Shown piece by piece: positions 1 to 7,712 of a stretch of DNA of 64,000 nucleotides. Below the pieces are notes generated by a model, which was not told the DNA's origin, did no database searches, and saw only the letters and a program-made list of their open reading frames with translations. The DNA is from Flexivirga alba (GTDB taxonomy: Bacteria; Actinomycetota; Actinomycetes; Actinomycetales; Dermatophilaceae), in NCBI RefSeq assembly GCF_042661025.1, contig NZ_JBHSWH010000001.1, positions 2,294,001 through 2,358,000 of the forward strand, written 5' to 3'. Position 1 is the stretch's first letter, and every line of letters begins with the position of its first letter. The translations under genes and the position numbers were made by a program.

Positions 1-47
1 ACCGGGTCAAGAAGGCCCGCACCGCCCTGATGTCAGCTCTGTACTGA
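1..47 (+). CDS. C-terminal end of an unidentified gene (partial)
   Basis: An open frame enters from the left edge and reads RVKKARTALMSALY before a TGA at 45-47. It is too short to identify. It converges on the aldo/keto reductase gene, and the stop is followed at once by a strong inverted repeat (69-121), as expected for the end of a real gene. The frame choice rests only on this context. Confidence 0.4.
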   Translation, partial: RVKKARTALMSALY

Positions 48-51
48 GTTT

Positions 52-161
52 TTTCGCGCGGCTCCTCGCATGATCGGCGATGGCACGGCTCGCATGCTCG
101 CTCGCGCCATCGCCGATCATGGTCGTCGCCACGCGGCCGCCCTTTCGCGCGGCTCCTCGCA
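52..161. repeat. 19-bp direct repeat flanking a hairpin
   Basis: The 19-mer tttcgcgcggctcctcgca occurs at 52-70 and again, identically, at 143-161. The two copies bracket the inverted repeat at 69-121. The block fills the gap between two convergent genes. Confidence 0.8.
69..121. terminator. Bidirectional hairpin between convergent genes
   Basis: Arms catgatcggcgatggc (69-84) and gccatcgccgatcatg (106-121) are a perfect 16-bp inverted repeat with a 21-nt loop. There is no T tract, as is usual for actinobacterial terminators. It lies between the stop at 47 and the convergent stop at 186. Confidence 0.6.
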
Positions 162-185
162 GCATCGTCCCAGCTCGCTGAGCCG

Positions 186-1136
186 TCACTCAGCATCGGT
201 GATCTCGTCGAGTATGACGAGATCCTCCGCAGTAGGCTCCCAGCGCAGCGCGGCGGCGTTCGTGCGTACCTGGTCGCCGGAAGTGGCGCCGGAGATGACC
301 GACGCAACCGCCGGCTGAGCCGCGAGTCCCGCGATCGCGACGTCGAGGACGGTGAGGTCACGCTCGGCGGCATACGCCTCGAGTGCCTCGATCCGGTCCC
401 AGTCGGCGGTGCCCAGCCAGGGCGCCGGGGCGGACGCCGCGCGTGATCCGGCGGGTGGCTCGCTGCCGCGGCGGTACTTTCCGGTGAGCAGGCCGTACTC
501 GAGCGGGAAGAAGGGCAGCACGCCCAGGCCGAACGTCTCGGCTGCCGGCACCACCTCGGCCTCGACGGTGCGGTCCAGCAGCGAGTAGCGATTCTGCACC
601 GAGACGAAGCGCTCCAAGCCGGCGCTGCGCGCGGTCCAGTCCGCGTCGGCGATCCGCCAACCGGCGAAATTGGAACAGCCGAGGTAGCCGATCTTGCCCT
701 CGCTCACCAGGTCGGTCAGCACCGACAGCGTCTCCTCGATCGGCGTGACCGGGTCGGGAGTGTGCAGTTGGTAGAGGTCGATGTGGTCGATCTGCAGCCG
801 CCGCAGCGAGCCTTCGACCGCTCGGCGCACGTAGCGGCGCGAGCCCCGGACGCCATGGTCATCACCGTTGAGTCCGCCGGTGTCCATGCCGAATTTCGTT
901 GCCACGACGAAGTTTTCGCGACGCCCTCGGAGCGCGGCGCCCAGCAACTCCTCGCTGGCGCCGTTGCCGCCATACGTATCGGCCGTGTCGAGCAACGTGA
1001 CCCCGACGTCCTGCGCGCCGTCGAGTATGTCGCGCACACCGGCGGCGTCCACCCGTCGACCGAATGCGTTGCAGCCGATGCCGACTGCGCTGACCATGAG
1101 TCCGGAGTCGCCCAGCGGGCGGTAGGTCATATCCAC
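186..1136 (-). CDS. Aldo/keto reductase
   Basis: A soluble NADPH-dependent oxidoreductase of the aldo/keto reductase superfamily, about 316 aa, the usual length for a full (beta/alpha)8 barrel. The catalytic tetrad is visible: Asp and Tyr in LLDTADTYGGNGASEELLG, Lys in VVATKFG and His in YQLHTPDP. The C-terminal cofactor-binding part is present (VASVISGATSGDQVRTNAAA). I chose GTG at 1136 because a TATCGT hexamer lies 7 nt upstream, giving a leaderless mRNA; ATG at 1130 is the alternative. The substrate cannot be told. It stands alone and converges with the partial gene at the left edge. Confidence 0.9.
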   Translation of the reverse strand: MDMTYRPLGDSGLMVSAVGIGCNAFGRRVDAAGVRDILDGAQDVGVTLLDTADTYGGNGASEELLGAALRGRRENFVVATKFGMDTGGLNGDDHGVRGSRRYVRRAVEGSLRRLQIDHIDLYQLHTPDPVTPIEETLSVLTDLVSEGKIGYLGCSNFAGWRIADADWTARSAGLERFVSVQNRYSLLDRTVEAEVVPAAETFGLGVLPFFPLEYGLLTGKYRRGSEPPAGSRAASAPAPWLGTADWDRIEALEAYAAERDLTVLDVAIAGLAAQPAVASVISGATSGDQVRTNAAALRWEPTAEDLVILDEITDAE

Positions 1137-1143
1137 GGACCCG

Positions 1144-1149
1144 ACGATA
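1144..1149 (-). promoter_or_regulatory. -10 box of a leaderless promoter, aldo/keto reductase
   Basis: TATCGT on the minus strand, 7 nt before the GTG start at 1136. The distance puts the transcription start at or next to the first base of the start codon. No convincing -35 is seen. Confidence 0.5.
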
Positions 1150-1275
1150 CGACGACTGCACGCCGACAGACCCGGGGAGTCGTACAACCTTCAACAATCC
1201 CACAGCCGGCGCACAAGGCCTCCAGAACTCGGCCGGTCATTCTCGGATGTGTTACCTCCCAGAAAGTGCACCCCG

Positions 1276-1575
1276 ATGATCCCGATTCTGCGTAAAACTC
1301 GACGTTTCACCGTCGCCGGTATGGCGGCCGGCACTCTCGTGACGGCGGGACTCGTCGGACAGCTGGCCACACACCAGGACAAGTCGGCAGCCGCGAAGGT
1401 CACGCCGAGCCAGCAGGCGAGCACGGGTAGCTCGTCGCCGACGGCCAGCTCCTCCGCGGACAGTTCGTCCGGCTCCTCCGGCTCGTCCTCCAGCTCAAGC
1501 GGCTCGTACAGCTCGGTCCCGTCGGTGAATGCCGGCGGCACCGGCGGCCCTGACAGCAATACCCGGGGATCATGA
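1276..1575 (+). CDS. Small Ser-rich membrane-anchored protein of the ApbE redox cluster
   Basis: A 99-aa protein with a basic N-terminus (MIPILRKTRRFTVAG), one hydrophobic segment at about residues 14-32 and then a nearly pure Ser/Gly/Thr tail to the end. It looks like an N-terminal anchor with an extracytoplasmic low-complexity linker. It directly precedes apbE (1 nt between stop and start). In many actinobacterial clusters of this kind an FMN-binding-domain protein sits here; this protein has the anchor and linker but no FMN-binding domain. ATG 1276 is preceded by AGAAAG; GTG 1267 and GTG 1249 are in-frame alternatives. Function unknown. Confidence 0.65.
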   Translation: MIPILRKTRRFTVAGMAAGTLVTAGLVGQLATHQDKSAAAKVTPSQQASTGSSSPTASSSADSSSGSSGSSSSSSGSYSSVPSVNAGGTGGPDSNTRGS

Positions 1576-1576
1576 G

Positions 1577-2497
1577 ATGGGCAGACAGCAAGCCGTGCTC
1601 GCGGCACAGTTCACCGCGATCGGCACAAGCTGCCGGGTGCTGGTGACCGACCGCTTCGCCTCCCTGCGGGCAGCAGAGATCGCGATGCACGACGTTGCAG
1701 CCCTCGACCTCGCCGCCTCCCGTTTCCGGGCGGATTCAGAGTTGTGCAGACTGCCGAACAACGATCTGCCACACCGGGTTTCACCGCTCCTCGGTGACGT
1801 TACGGAAGCAGCGTTGCGGACGGCGGCACTCAGCGAAGGGCTGGTCGATCCGACCGTCGGCGCGACGTTGGCGGCCCTCGGGTATGACGCGGACCTCGAC
1901 GAAGTCCGGGCGCGCGGCGACCGCCCGGTGGGCACGTCACCGGCACCGACGACCTGGCGCTCGATCAGGTATGACGCGGCGCTTCGACTCATCGCCGTGC
2001 CCGTGGGCTGCGTCCTCGACTTCGGCGCATCGGCCAAGGCGTTCCTCGCCGATCGCATCGCGGCGCGGATCACCCGGGAGACCGGCAGCGGAGTGCTGGT
2101 GGACCTCGGGGGCGACATTGCGACCGCCGGCGCGGTGCCGTCGCCCGGCTGGCGGATCGGAGTGGAAGGTGGTTCGGGTGATGTCCTGCAGACCGTGATC
2201 GGTGGAGGTCAGGCCTTCGCGACGTCCTCAACCGCGCTGCGCACCTGGACCAGCGGCGGCGTACGGCGCCACCACATCGTCGATCCACGGACTGGTGCGC
2301 CGGCCGATGCCGTTTGGGAACAGGTGACGGTCGCCGGAAGCACTGCGCTGGAGGCGAATTCGGCATCCACGGCCGCGATCGTGCTGGGAGCCGACGCCGC
2401 CGGCTGGTTGGCCGAGCGCGGACTTCCCGCACTGCTGATCGGCCCGGGTGGAGCACGGCGGCATACACCGGGCTGGCCCGAAGCGGGGGTTGCGTGA
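1577..2497 (+). CDS. apbE: FAD:protein FMN transferase (ApbE family)
   Basis: ApbE enzymes attach FMN covalently to a Thr/Ser of a partner flavoprotein, using FAD and a divalent metal. This 306-aa protein shows the family blocks VLVDLGGDIATAG, FATSST and HHIVDPRTGAPAD. The block usually written DLGGIAKGY is DFGASAKAF here, a mild deviation. No lipobox is visible at the N-terminus, so a cytoplasmic location is likely. ATG 1577 follows the previous stop by 1 nt, with a ggggat purine stretch upstream. The gene overlaps the next start by one base (TGATG). No obvious flavin-acceptor protein lies next to it. Confidence 0.88.
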   Translation: MGRQQAVLAAQFTAIGTSCRVLVTDRFASLRAAEIAMHDVAALDLAASRFRADSELCRLPNNDLPHRVSPLLGDVTEAALRTAALSEGLVDPTVGATLAALGYDADLDEVRARGDRPVGTSPAPTTWRSIRYDAALRLIAVPVGCVLDFGASAKAFLADRIAARITRETGSGVLVDLGGDIATAGAVPSPGWRIGVEGGSGDVLQTVIGGGQAFATSSTALRTWTSGGVRRHHIVDPRTGAPADAVWEQVTVAGSTALEANSASTAAIVLGADAAGWLAERGLPALLIGPGGARRHTPGWPEAGVA

Positions 2498-3052
2498 TGT
2501 TCCTCTGGTACCTCTCGCGAGCGACAGGTGTCGCGACCCTCGTGATCTTCACCGCGGTGCTGGTGCTCGGGATGCTCCTGTCGGGGCAGCGGAAACTGCG
2601 CCCGGGTGGCCAGGCCGTCGCGATGGGCGTGCACCGAAGCCTCACGCTCGGTTCGGTCGTCTTCCTCGTGGTGCACATCTTCAGTGCGGTGTTCGACTCC
2701 TACGTGCCCATCGGTTGGCTGGCGAGCGTCGTGCCGTTCACCTCCGGGTACCAAGAAACCTGGATGACACTCGGCACCCTGTCGGTGGACGTTCTGATCG
2801 CAATTGTCGCAACTTCGTTGCTGCGCAACAGGATCAGCCGTCGGCTGTGGAGGAGTGCATCTGATCGCTTACCTGTCGTGGCCGCTGGCAATCGTGCACA
2901 GCTACGCACTCGGGACTTCGAACGAGCCGATCCTGCGCGGTATCACCGTGGTTTGCGCCGTCATCGGCGTCGTCGGGGTCGGATGGCGAATGTTCGCAAC
3001 GCATCCCGACGTCGAGCAGCGCCGCATTTCTCGACTGCAGGAGTGGACATGA
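2497..3052 (+). CDS. Ferric-reductase-like transmembrane protein (frameshifted)
   Basis: A heme-type integral membrane protein of the ferric reductase-like transmembrane family, expected to pass electrons across the membrane. From ATG 2497 it reads MFLWYLSRATGVATLVIF with several hydrophobic helices and a His in LVVHIFSAV. The frame breaks at about 2851-2854: after RRLWR it continues one base later as VHLIAYLSWPLAIVHSYALG, which supplies the second set of His residues and ends at TGA 3050-3052. The continuation overlaps the next start (ATGA), so 3052 is the true end. Corrected length is about 184 aa. The shift is an extra base, unlike most others in this window. Confidence 0.8.
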
Positions 3053-4139
3053 CACCCACAAAGGAGCTTGCGGACCTGCTTGCAGAGGCAGGCCTGACCG
3101 GACGCGGTGGCGCCGGATTCTCGACCGCGCAGAAGGTCTCCGCCGCTCAGGACCGTGGCGCATCGCTGATCGTCAACGCGTGCGACGGTGAACTGGATGC
3201 CGCCAAGGACTGGTTCGTCGTGTCGCAGCACCTCGACGAATTGGTCCACGGAGCTCACCTGATCGTGTCCGACGTGCGCTATGCGACACGTCGGGGAGTT
3301 CGACCTCGAATCTGCTTCGCGCAGCGGGGCTTCCGGTGCTCGAGGTGCCGGACCGATACGTCTCCTCCGAGGAGTCGGCGCTCGTGTCGGCTGCGCACGG
3401 CGGGATGGCGCGACCGGTGAGCAGAAGTCGACCGCTGGTCTTCGGCGGCAAGTATGCGGAAGGCCGGCGGCTGCGCCCGACCCTGGTGCTGAACGCCGAA
3501 ACCGTATGGCGTGTCAGTCAAATCGCCCGCAACGGACCCCGGTGGTTCCGGTCGTTCGGCACGCCGACCGAGCCAGGCCCGCGACTCGTCACAATCGCTG
3601 GCGCCGTCGAACATCCCGGGGTCATCGAGTCGGCCGCCGGCACGCCCATCGCGAAACTCCTGCGGCAGGCAAGCGCGGCGCCATACCAGGCAGTGAGTGT
3701 GGGCGGATTGAGCAGTGGTTTCCTCAGCGGCCCAGAAGCTGAGCAATTGCGTTGGGAATCAACGGTGTTGATGAGTCACGGGTGCACGATCGGCAGCGGT
3801 GTGTTGCGTGTGATCGGGGCAGCTGAGTGCCCGGTTGAGTATGTCGCTCACACCCTCGAGATCGCAGCCGGCGAAACCGCCGGCCAGTGCGGGCCGTGCA
3901 TGTTCGGTGTTCCTGCCGTGGCCTCCGACTTCGCGGCAGTGGTGGCCGGCGATGCCGGCCGGGTGCCCGCACTGCGCCAGCGGCTCGGTGTCCTGTCCGG
4001 TCGCGGTGCATGTCACTTCCCGGACGGAGTGGCGCAGCACATCGCGGGAGCGTTGCGGGTCTTCGGAGACGACCTCGACGCGCACCTTGCCGGACGCTGC
4101 GTGGCCGATCACGATTGGCGGACCGCGAATGCGAGCTGA
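3049..4139 (+). CDS. NuoF-like flavin/SLBB/iron-sulfur protein (frameshifted)
   Basis: Resembles the NADH-binding subunit of complex I (NuoF/RnfC type). It starts MTPTKELADLLAEAGLTGRG with the glycine-rich TGRGGAGFSTAQK region, has an SLBB-like stretch (RLVTIAGAVEHPGVIE) and ends with a cluster-binding domain holding QCGPC and GRGACHFPDG. The frame breaks at the G run 3293-3296: VRYATRR continues as GSSTSNLLRAAGLPVLEVP in the next frame. One missing G restores a protein of about 363 aa. An AGGAG precedes ATG 3049. It probably links a soluble electron carrier to the membrane protein upstream and the ferredoxin downstream. Confidence 0.8.
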
Positions 4140-4335
4140 CAACGTACGACCGACAATCATCCGGGTCGATCGGATCGCCTGTAGTGGGCACGGCGTCTGT
4201 CATGCGCTTGAGCCGGAGCAGATCCCGCTCGATGAGTGGGGCTACCCGATTCCGTCCGAGATCATTGCGGACCCGAACATCGCCGAAACGCTCGTCCGAC
4301 TGTGCCCGGCTGCGGCATTGCGCCATACGACCTAA
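4129..4335 (+). CDS. Ferredoxin, single-cluster type
   Basis: A 68-aa acidic protein with Cys in ACSGHGVC and a third in LCPAAALR, the three-Cys pattern of actinobacterial [3Fe-4S] (or Cys/Asp [4Fe-4S]) ferredoxins often paired with oxidoreductases. ATG 4129 lies inside the last codons of the NuoF-like gene, so the two are translationally coupled. It is the last gene of the redox operon that begins with the Ser-rich protein. Confidence 0.85.
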   Translation: MRADNVRPTIIRVDRIACSGHGVCHALEPEQIPLDEWGYPIPSEIIADPNIAETLVRLCPAAALRHTT

Positions 4336-4410
4336 TGTGGTGCGCCCGATCCGCGAAACCGATCTGTCGAAACCTCTTGCGTAACGCGCAAGGTGCGTCA
4401 GGATGAGCGG

Positions 4411-5154
4411 GTGGGTGAACGCGTCGAGTTGCCGGTACCCGGGATGGACCTGTCACTGGGTGTCATCCGCCATGGCCACTGGGGTCGCCCGGTGCTGGTG
4501 TTCCCGAGCGAGGCCGGGCGGGCCGAGGACTTCGCGGACAACGGCATGGTCGCGGCGACCCAGGACCTGGTGGACGCCGGCCGGGTGTCGTACTTCTGCG
4601 TCGACGCGGCGGACCGGTGGACCTGGTCCGACAACGCGGCGACCACCGAGGAGCGCGCGACCAGACACCGCGCCTACACGCGCTGGCTGGAGGGTGCCGC
4701 GCTGCCCTGGATCGCCGATCAGGTCGGCGGGGATCAACCGGTGATCACCCTGGGTGTCTCGATGGGCGCCTACCACGCGGTGCATTTCGCACTGACCCAC
4801 GCGCATCTCGCGCCGCTCTCGATCGGTCTGTCGGGGAGCTACGACGTCACGTCCTGGCACGGGCACGGCGAGCAGGGCGAGGCCACCTACCTGGCCAACC
4901 CGATGTCGTATGTCGCCGGTATGCACGGCGAGCATCTGGACTGGATTCGCCGCACCGCCAGCGTGTTGCTCGTCGTGGGGGAGGGACCCTTCGAGGTGTC
5001 GCCCACGCAAGCGCTCCCGTCAACAATCGCCTTCGCAAAACTGTTGTCCGAGAAGGGCATTCCGCATCAGCTGGACGTGTGGGGGCACGACAGCGCTCAT
5101 GACTGGCCGTGGTGGCAGAAGCAACTTGCACATCATCTGCCGCGGTTCTGCTGA
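4411..5154 (+). CDS. Alpha/beta-hydrolase esterase, paired with an ATP-grasp gene
   Basis: A 247-aa cytoplasmic alpha/beta hydrolase of the putative esterase (esterase D-like) family. The nucleophile elbow is GVSMGA (Ser about residue 117), and a late HDSAHDW holds the probable catalytic His. The fold begins at VLVFPSEAGRAEDF, where a Ser-Glu pair replaces the usual oxyanion-hole motif. Start choice: GTG 4411 has CAGGAT 6 nt upstream (leaderless); GTG 4393 is an in-frame alternative. It is followed 28 nt later by the ATP-grasp gene. The substrate is unknown. Confidence 0.75.
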   Translation: MGERVELPVPGMDLSLGVIRHGHWGRPVLVFPSEAGRAEDFADNGMVAATQDLVDAGRVSYFCVDAADRWTWSDNAATTEERATRHRAYTRWLEGAALPWIADQVGGDQPVITLGVSMGAYHAVHFALTHAHLAPLSIGLSGSYDVTSWHGHGEQGEATYLANPMSYVAGMHGEHLDWIRRTASVLLVVGEGPFEVSPTQALPSTIAFAKLLSEKGIPHQLDVWGHDSAHDWPWWQKQLAHHLPRFC

Positions 5155-5182
5155 TGGATCAGCGAGTGGAAGGGAGCGCACG

Positions 5183-6421
5183 ATGAGCGAACACCTGATC
5201 GGCCTGTTGCTGGGCGCCGAGGAGGACTGGCCACGCGCCTTCGAGGAGTTGATGCGCAGGGTCGGCCCGGTGACGGCACCGGATGGTTCGCGCCACGACA
5301 TACGCACCGAACGTATGACGATCGAGCCCTTCAACCTGCGTGACAAGCCACGCACCGACCTGGTCATCGACCGGCTCGCGCACTGGTATTACCACCCGCG
5401 CGAATGGCTCAAGAAGGCCGCGCTGATGGACGATGTCTATCTGCTCAACTCGCCGTTCACGTTCCAGTCGATGGAGAAGCACTCGGCATACTGCGCGTTG
5501 ATGCGGCTGGGCATGAACGTCCCCGAGACGGTGCTGGTGCCCTACAAGAACCCGATCGACAACGTGCGGTGGGCCTACACGTCCGAGAAGTACAACCGGT
5601 CGTTCGACCTGGACGCGGTGGCCGCCGAGCTCGGCTATCCGATGTACATGAAGCCCTTCGATGGCGGCGCCTGGCGCGGCGTTTCGAAGATCAGTGACGA
5701 GACCGAGTTGCGCCGCAGTTACGACGAGTCCGGCGAGATGCTGATGCACCTGCAGCGGGCGGTCGACGGCTTCGAGGTGTTCGCCCGGGCGCTGACCATC
5801 GGTCCCGAGACGATGGTGATGAAGTTCCGGCCGGACCAGCCGATGCACGACCGCTACGAGGTCGCCTACGACTTCCTCACGCCCCAGATCGGCGCCGAGA
5901 CTCATGCGATCGCCCAGACCGTCAACGCGTTCTTCCGGTGGGAGTTCAACAGTTGCGAGATGTTGGTCAAGGACGGCGTCGTCTACCCGATCGACTACGC
6001 CAACGCCTGCCCCGACGTGGCGATCACCTCGCTGCACTACTACTTCCCGTGGGCGATCAAGTCGTTGCTGAAGTGGTCGATCTTCTGCGTCGTCACGGGC
6101 CGCAAGGGGCACACCCAGGTGGACACTGACCCGTGGTTCGAGATCGCCGATCGCGATGATGACTACCAGGCCAAACTTGGTGCATATCAACGGCTTTCGG
6201 ACAAATACTTCGAGACCGAGCGCTACCGCGAGTTCGTCGACTCAGCCTTGGCCGACCTCGACGAGATGGTCCTCGACTGGGTGCTGTCCGACGACTTCGA
6301 CCGCTTGCTCGTCGAGACCGTGAAGTCCACCTACCCGCAGCAGGAGCACGAGCGCTTCCTCGCGCACTTCCGCGGACTCACCGGCCTCTGGGCAAAGGAC
6401 GAGGAGAAGATCCTCGGCTGA
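5183..6421 (+). CDS. ATP-grasp domain protein of unknown substrate
   Basis: A 412-aa protein with ATP-grasp features: a lysine in GYPMYMKPFDGGAWRGV (about residues 151-166, the lid/ATP-binding strand) and an acidic metal site near VVYPIDYANACPDVAI. ATP-grasp enzymes join a carboxylate to an amine or thiol through an acyl phosphate. The N-terminal 100 residues, with LIDRLAHWYYHP-like sequence, do not match any named ligase that I know. ATG 5183 has a clear ribosome site (GGAAGGGAG). It forms a two-gene unit with the esterase, suggesting one pathway in which a bond is made and another hydrolysed, but no product can be assigned. Confidence 0.75.
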   Translation: MSEHLIGLLLGAEEDWPRAFEELMRRVGPVTAPDGSRHDIRTERMTIEPFNLRDKPRTDLVIDRLAHWYYHPREWLKKAALMDDVYLLNSPFTFQSMEKHSAYCALMRLGMNVPETVLVPYKNPIDNVRWAYTSEKYNRSFDLDAVAAELGYPMYMKPFDGGAWRGVSKISDETELRRSYDESGEMLMHLQRAVDGFEVFARALTIGPETMVMKFRPDQPMHDRYEVAYDFLTPQIGAETHAIAQTVNAFFRWEFNSCEMLVKDGVVYPIDYANACPDVAITSLHYYFPWAIKSLLKWSIFCVVTGRKGHTQVDTDPWFEIADRDDDYQAKLGAYQRLSDKYFETERYREFVDSALADLDEMVLDWVLSDDFDRLLVETVKSTYPQQEHERFLAHFRGLTGLWAKDEEKILG

Positions 6422-6540
6422 GGGTCAAGGGTGGCCGAGTAGCGGAGGAGCGTGTCGGGGTCCCCGCGAAGTGTCGGAGGAGCGAAGCGGGGGAGAACTT
6501 CGTGGGGTGACGGAGCGGGGGAGCGTATCGAGGTCTCGCT
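6421..6540. repeat. Dispersed intergenic repeat, family 1
   Basis: A run of the recurring elements ggaggagcgaagcggggga, ccgagtagcggaggagcg and gtatcgaggtctcg. Related blocks occur at 12181-12275, 22556-22604, 48120-48308, 48444-48535 and 55780-55870. This copy overlaps the 3' end of the kinase gene on the minus strand and starts one base after the ATP-grasp stop. Confidence 0.7.
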
Positions 6541-7033
6541 GAATTCGCGAAAGCAGTTGAGATTGGGGAAGACTCGCGTCCAGCACGATCTCCTCGGGTA
6601 TGCCGAGCCGGTCACCGTCGTTCCACCACGACCGCATGTCATTGGTGGTCCACTCGGCGGCGTCGGCACTGGCTGTATGGCGGGCGGCTGTCTCGTCGAA
6701 GTCGACCTGCAGGTAATAGACGTGGTTGCGGCCGCGGTGATCTGCCAGCAGCTGCCGGATCATCGCGCCATACTTCTGCGACCACAGGATCCCTTCCAGG
6801 ACAACGTCTTTGCCATGGTCCAGGCAGAAGCGGACGTTGAGGTCGATCAGCTCGACGGCCGCGGTGAGTTCGAGCTTGTCCCGGTCCTTGAGGATGATCC
6901 GACGGATGTGGTCCTGGCCGACGACCGACATAGGGCGCTGCCGCAGCGCCTCCGCGAGGCTGGATTTCCCGGCGCGGGAGTTGCCGCGCAGCACGACGAG
7001 TGTCGTGCTGGGCGACCCGACGTGGCCGCTCAT
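6425..7033 (-). CDS. P-loop nucleotide kinase-like protein with a repeat-derived C-terminus
   Basis: A 202-aa AAA-type P-loop protein, Walker A GNSRAGKSS near residue 17, like small-molecule kinases of the zeta-toxin/chloramphenicol phosphotransferase group. A DVVLEGILW strand resembles the Walker B region. The last 35 or so residues (rich in Pro, Arg and Ser) are encoded by the dispersed repeat at 6421-6540, so the ancestral C-terminus has probably been replaced or extended. The start overlaps the stop of the upstream kinase gene (ATGA), so the two are coupled. Substrate unknown. Confidence 0.7.
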   Translation of the reverse strand: MSGHVGSPSTTLVVLRGNSRAGKSSLAEALRQRPMSVVGQDHIRRIILKDRDKLELTAAVELIDLNVRFCLDHGKDVVLEGILWSQKYGAMIRQLLADHRGRNHVYYLQVDFDETAARHTASADAAEWTTNDMRSWWNDGDRLGIPEEIVLDASLPQSQLLSRIQRDLDTLPRSVTPRSSPPLRSSDTSRGPRHAPPLLGHP

Positions 7034-7626
7034 CGCGCAGCCGGCGACGCGTCGCCGTCGTCACTGTCGTCGAACTCGCGGGTGTCCACCAAGGCTTCGC
7101 CGGCGTGCGCCAGGATCTGCGAAACCGTCTGCGCGACCGATAGATTCGTGTTGTCGATCCACAGTCCGACGCGCCGAGAGTCGTGCTCGACCGACTCCAC
7201 GAGAGCCTCGACGGTGAATCCATCGCGGTAGGCATTCTTGCCGCGGCCGTGCTCCCGCGCACGTATGGCGTCGGCCGTCGGAGTCAGCATCACGAAGTGG
7301 ATCGGCTCGGGCGCGGCGATCACCAGATAGTCATCGAGGAACGTCCCGAAGATGTTGTCGGCGATGACCGCGTCGAACCCCGCCGATCGATAGACGTCGG
7401 CGACGGTGAGTGCACCGGCATACCGCAGGAAGAGTTGCTCAACGGCTGCCGTGGACGGCGGCTCCGTCATCGGCTCTCGGCCGGACAGAACGAAGTCGTC
7501 GATCGCGTCCCCGTCGACAAAGACGGCGCGCGGGAGACTCTCGGCCAACGCCTGCCCGACGGTCGACTTGCCGGCGCCTTGCGCCCCGGAGATCACGAAG
7601 ATGCGGGCGGGTGTCGTCGAAGGCAT
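7030..7626 (-). CDS. P-loop kinase-like ATPase
   Basis: A 198-aa protein with Walker A SGAQGAGKST near the N-terminus and an acidic VFVDGDAIDDFV, the arrangement of small kinases that phosphorylate metabolites or antibiotics. A late LWIDNTNLSVAQTVSQIL is like the end of shikimate/gluconate kinase relatives. I chose ATG 7626 because TACAGT lies 6 nt upstream (leaderless). It is divergent from vapB and coupled to the second kinase. The two are not close copies; the substrate is unknown. Confidence 0.72.
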   Translation of the reverse strand: MPSTTPARIFVISGAQGAGKSTVGQALAESLPRAVFVDGDAIDDFVLSGREPMTEPPSTAAVEQLFLRYAGALTVADVYRSAGFDAVIADNIFGTFLDDYLVIAAPEPIHFVMLTPTADAIRAREHGRGKNAYRDGFTVEALVESVEHDSRRVGLWIDNTNLSVAQTVSQILAHAGEALVDTREFDDSDDGDASPAAR

Positions 7627-7632
7627 CCGCCG

Positions 7633-7638
7633 ACTGTA
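7633..7638 (-). promoter_or_regulatory. -10 box of a leaderless promoter, kinase pair
   Basis: TACAGT on the minus strand, 6 nt before ATG 7626. It faces away from the vapB promoter; the palindrome at 7673-7695 lies between the two. Confidence 0.5.
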
Positions 7639-7672
7639 CGACGAATGTCCTGCCTGCGGGAGCGGGCTATCT

Positions 7673-7695
7673 GGTCTGGTCAACATGACCAGACC
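7673..7695. promoter_or_regulatory. Palindromic operator of the vapBC pair
   Basis: ggtctggtca-aca-tgaccagacc is a perfect 10-bp inverted repeat with a 3-bp spacer. It ends 5 bp before the TATGAT box at 7701-7706 and covers the expected -35 region. This is where Phd/VapB antitoxins normally bind to repress their own operon. Its position could also affect the divergent kinase promoter. Confidence 0.75.
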
Positions 7696-7700
7696 AAGCG

Positions 7701-7706
7701 TATGAT
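7701..7706 (+). promoter_or_regulatory. -10 box of vapB, leaderless
   Basis: TATGAT, 6 nt before ATG 7713, so the transcript likely begins at the start codon. TGGTCA at 7677-7682, with an 18-bp spacer, is a possible -35 and lies inside the operator. Confidence 0.6.
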
Positions 7707-7712
7707 CAAGTC

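Noticed and set aside
1137..1187. Longer N-terminus of the aldo/keto reductase from 1187
   Set aside because: The extra residues do not fit the family and the TATCGT box lies within them.
5159..6190. A 343-codon minus-strand frame opposite the ATP-grasp gene
   Set aside because: Low-complexity Val/Arg/His-rich translation without motifs; a shadow frame.
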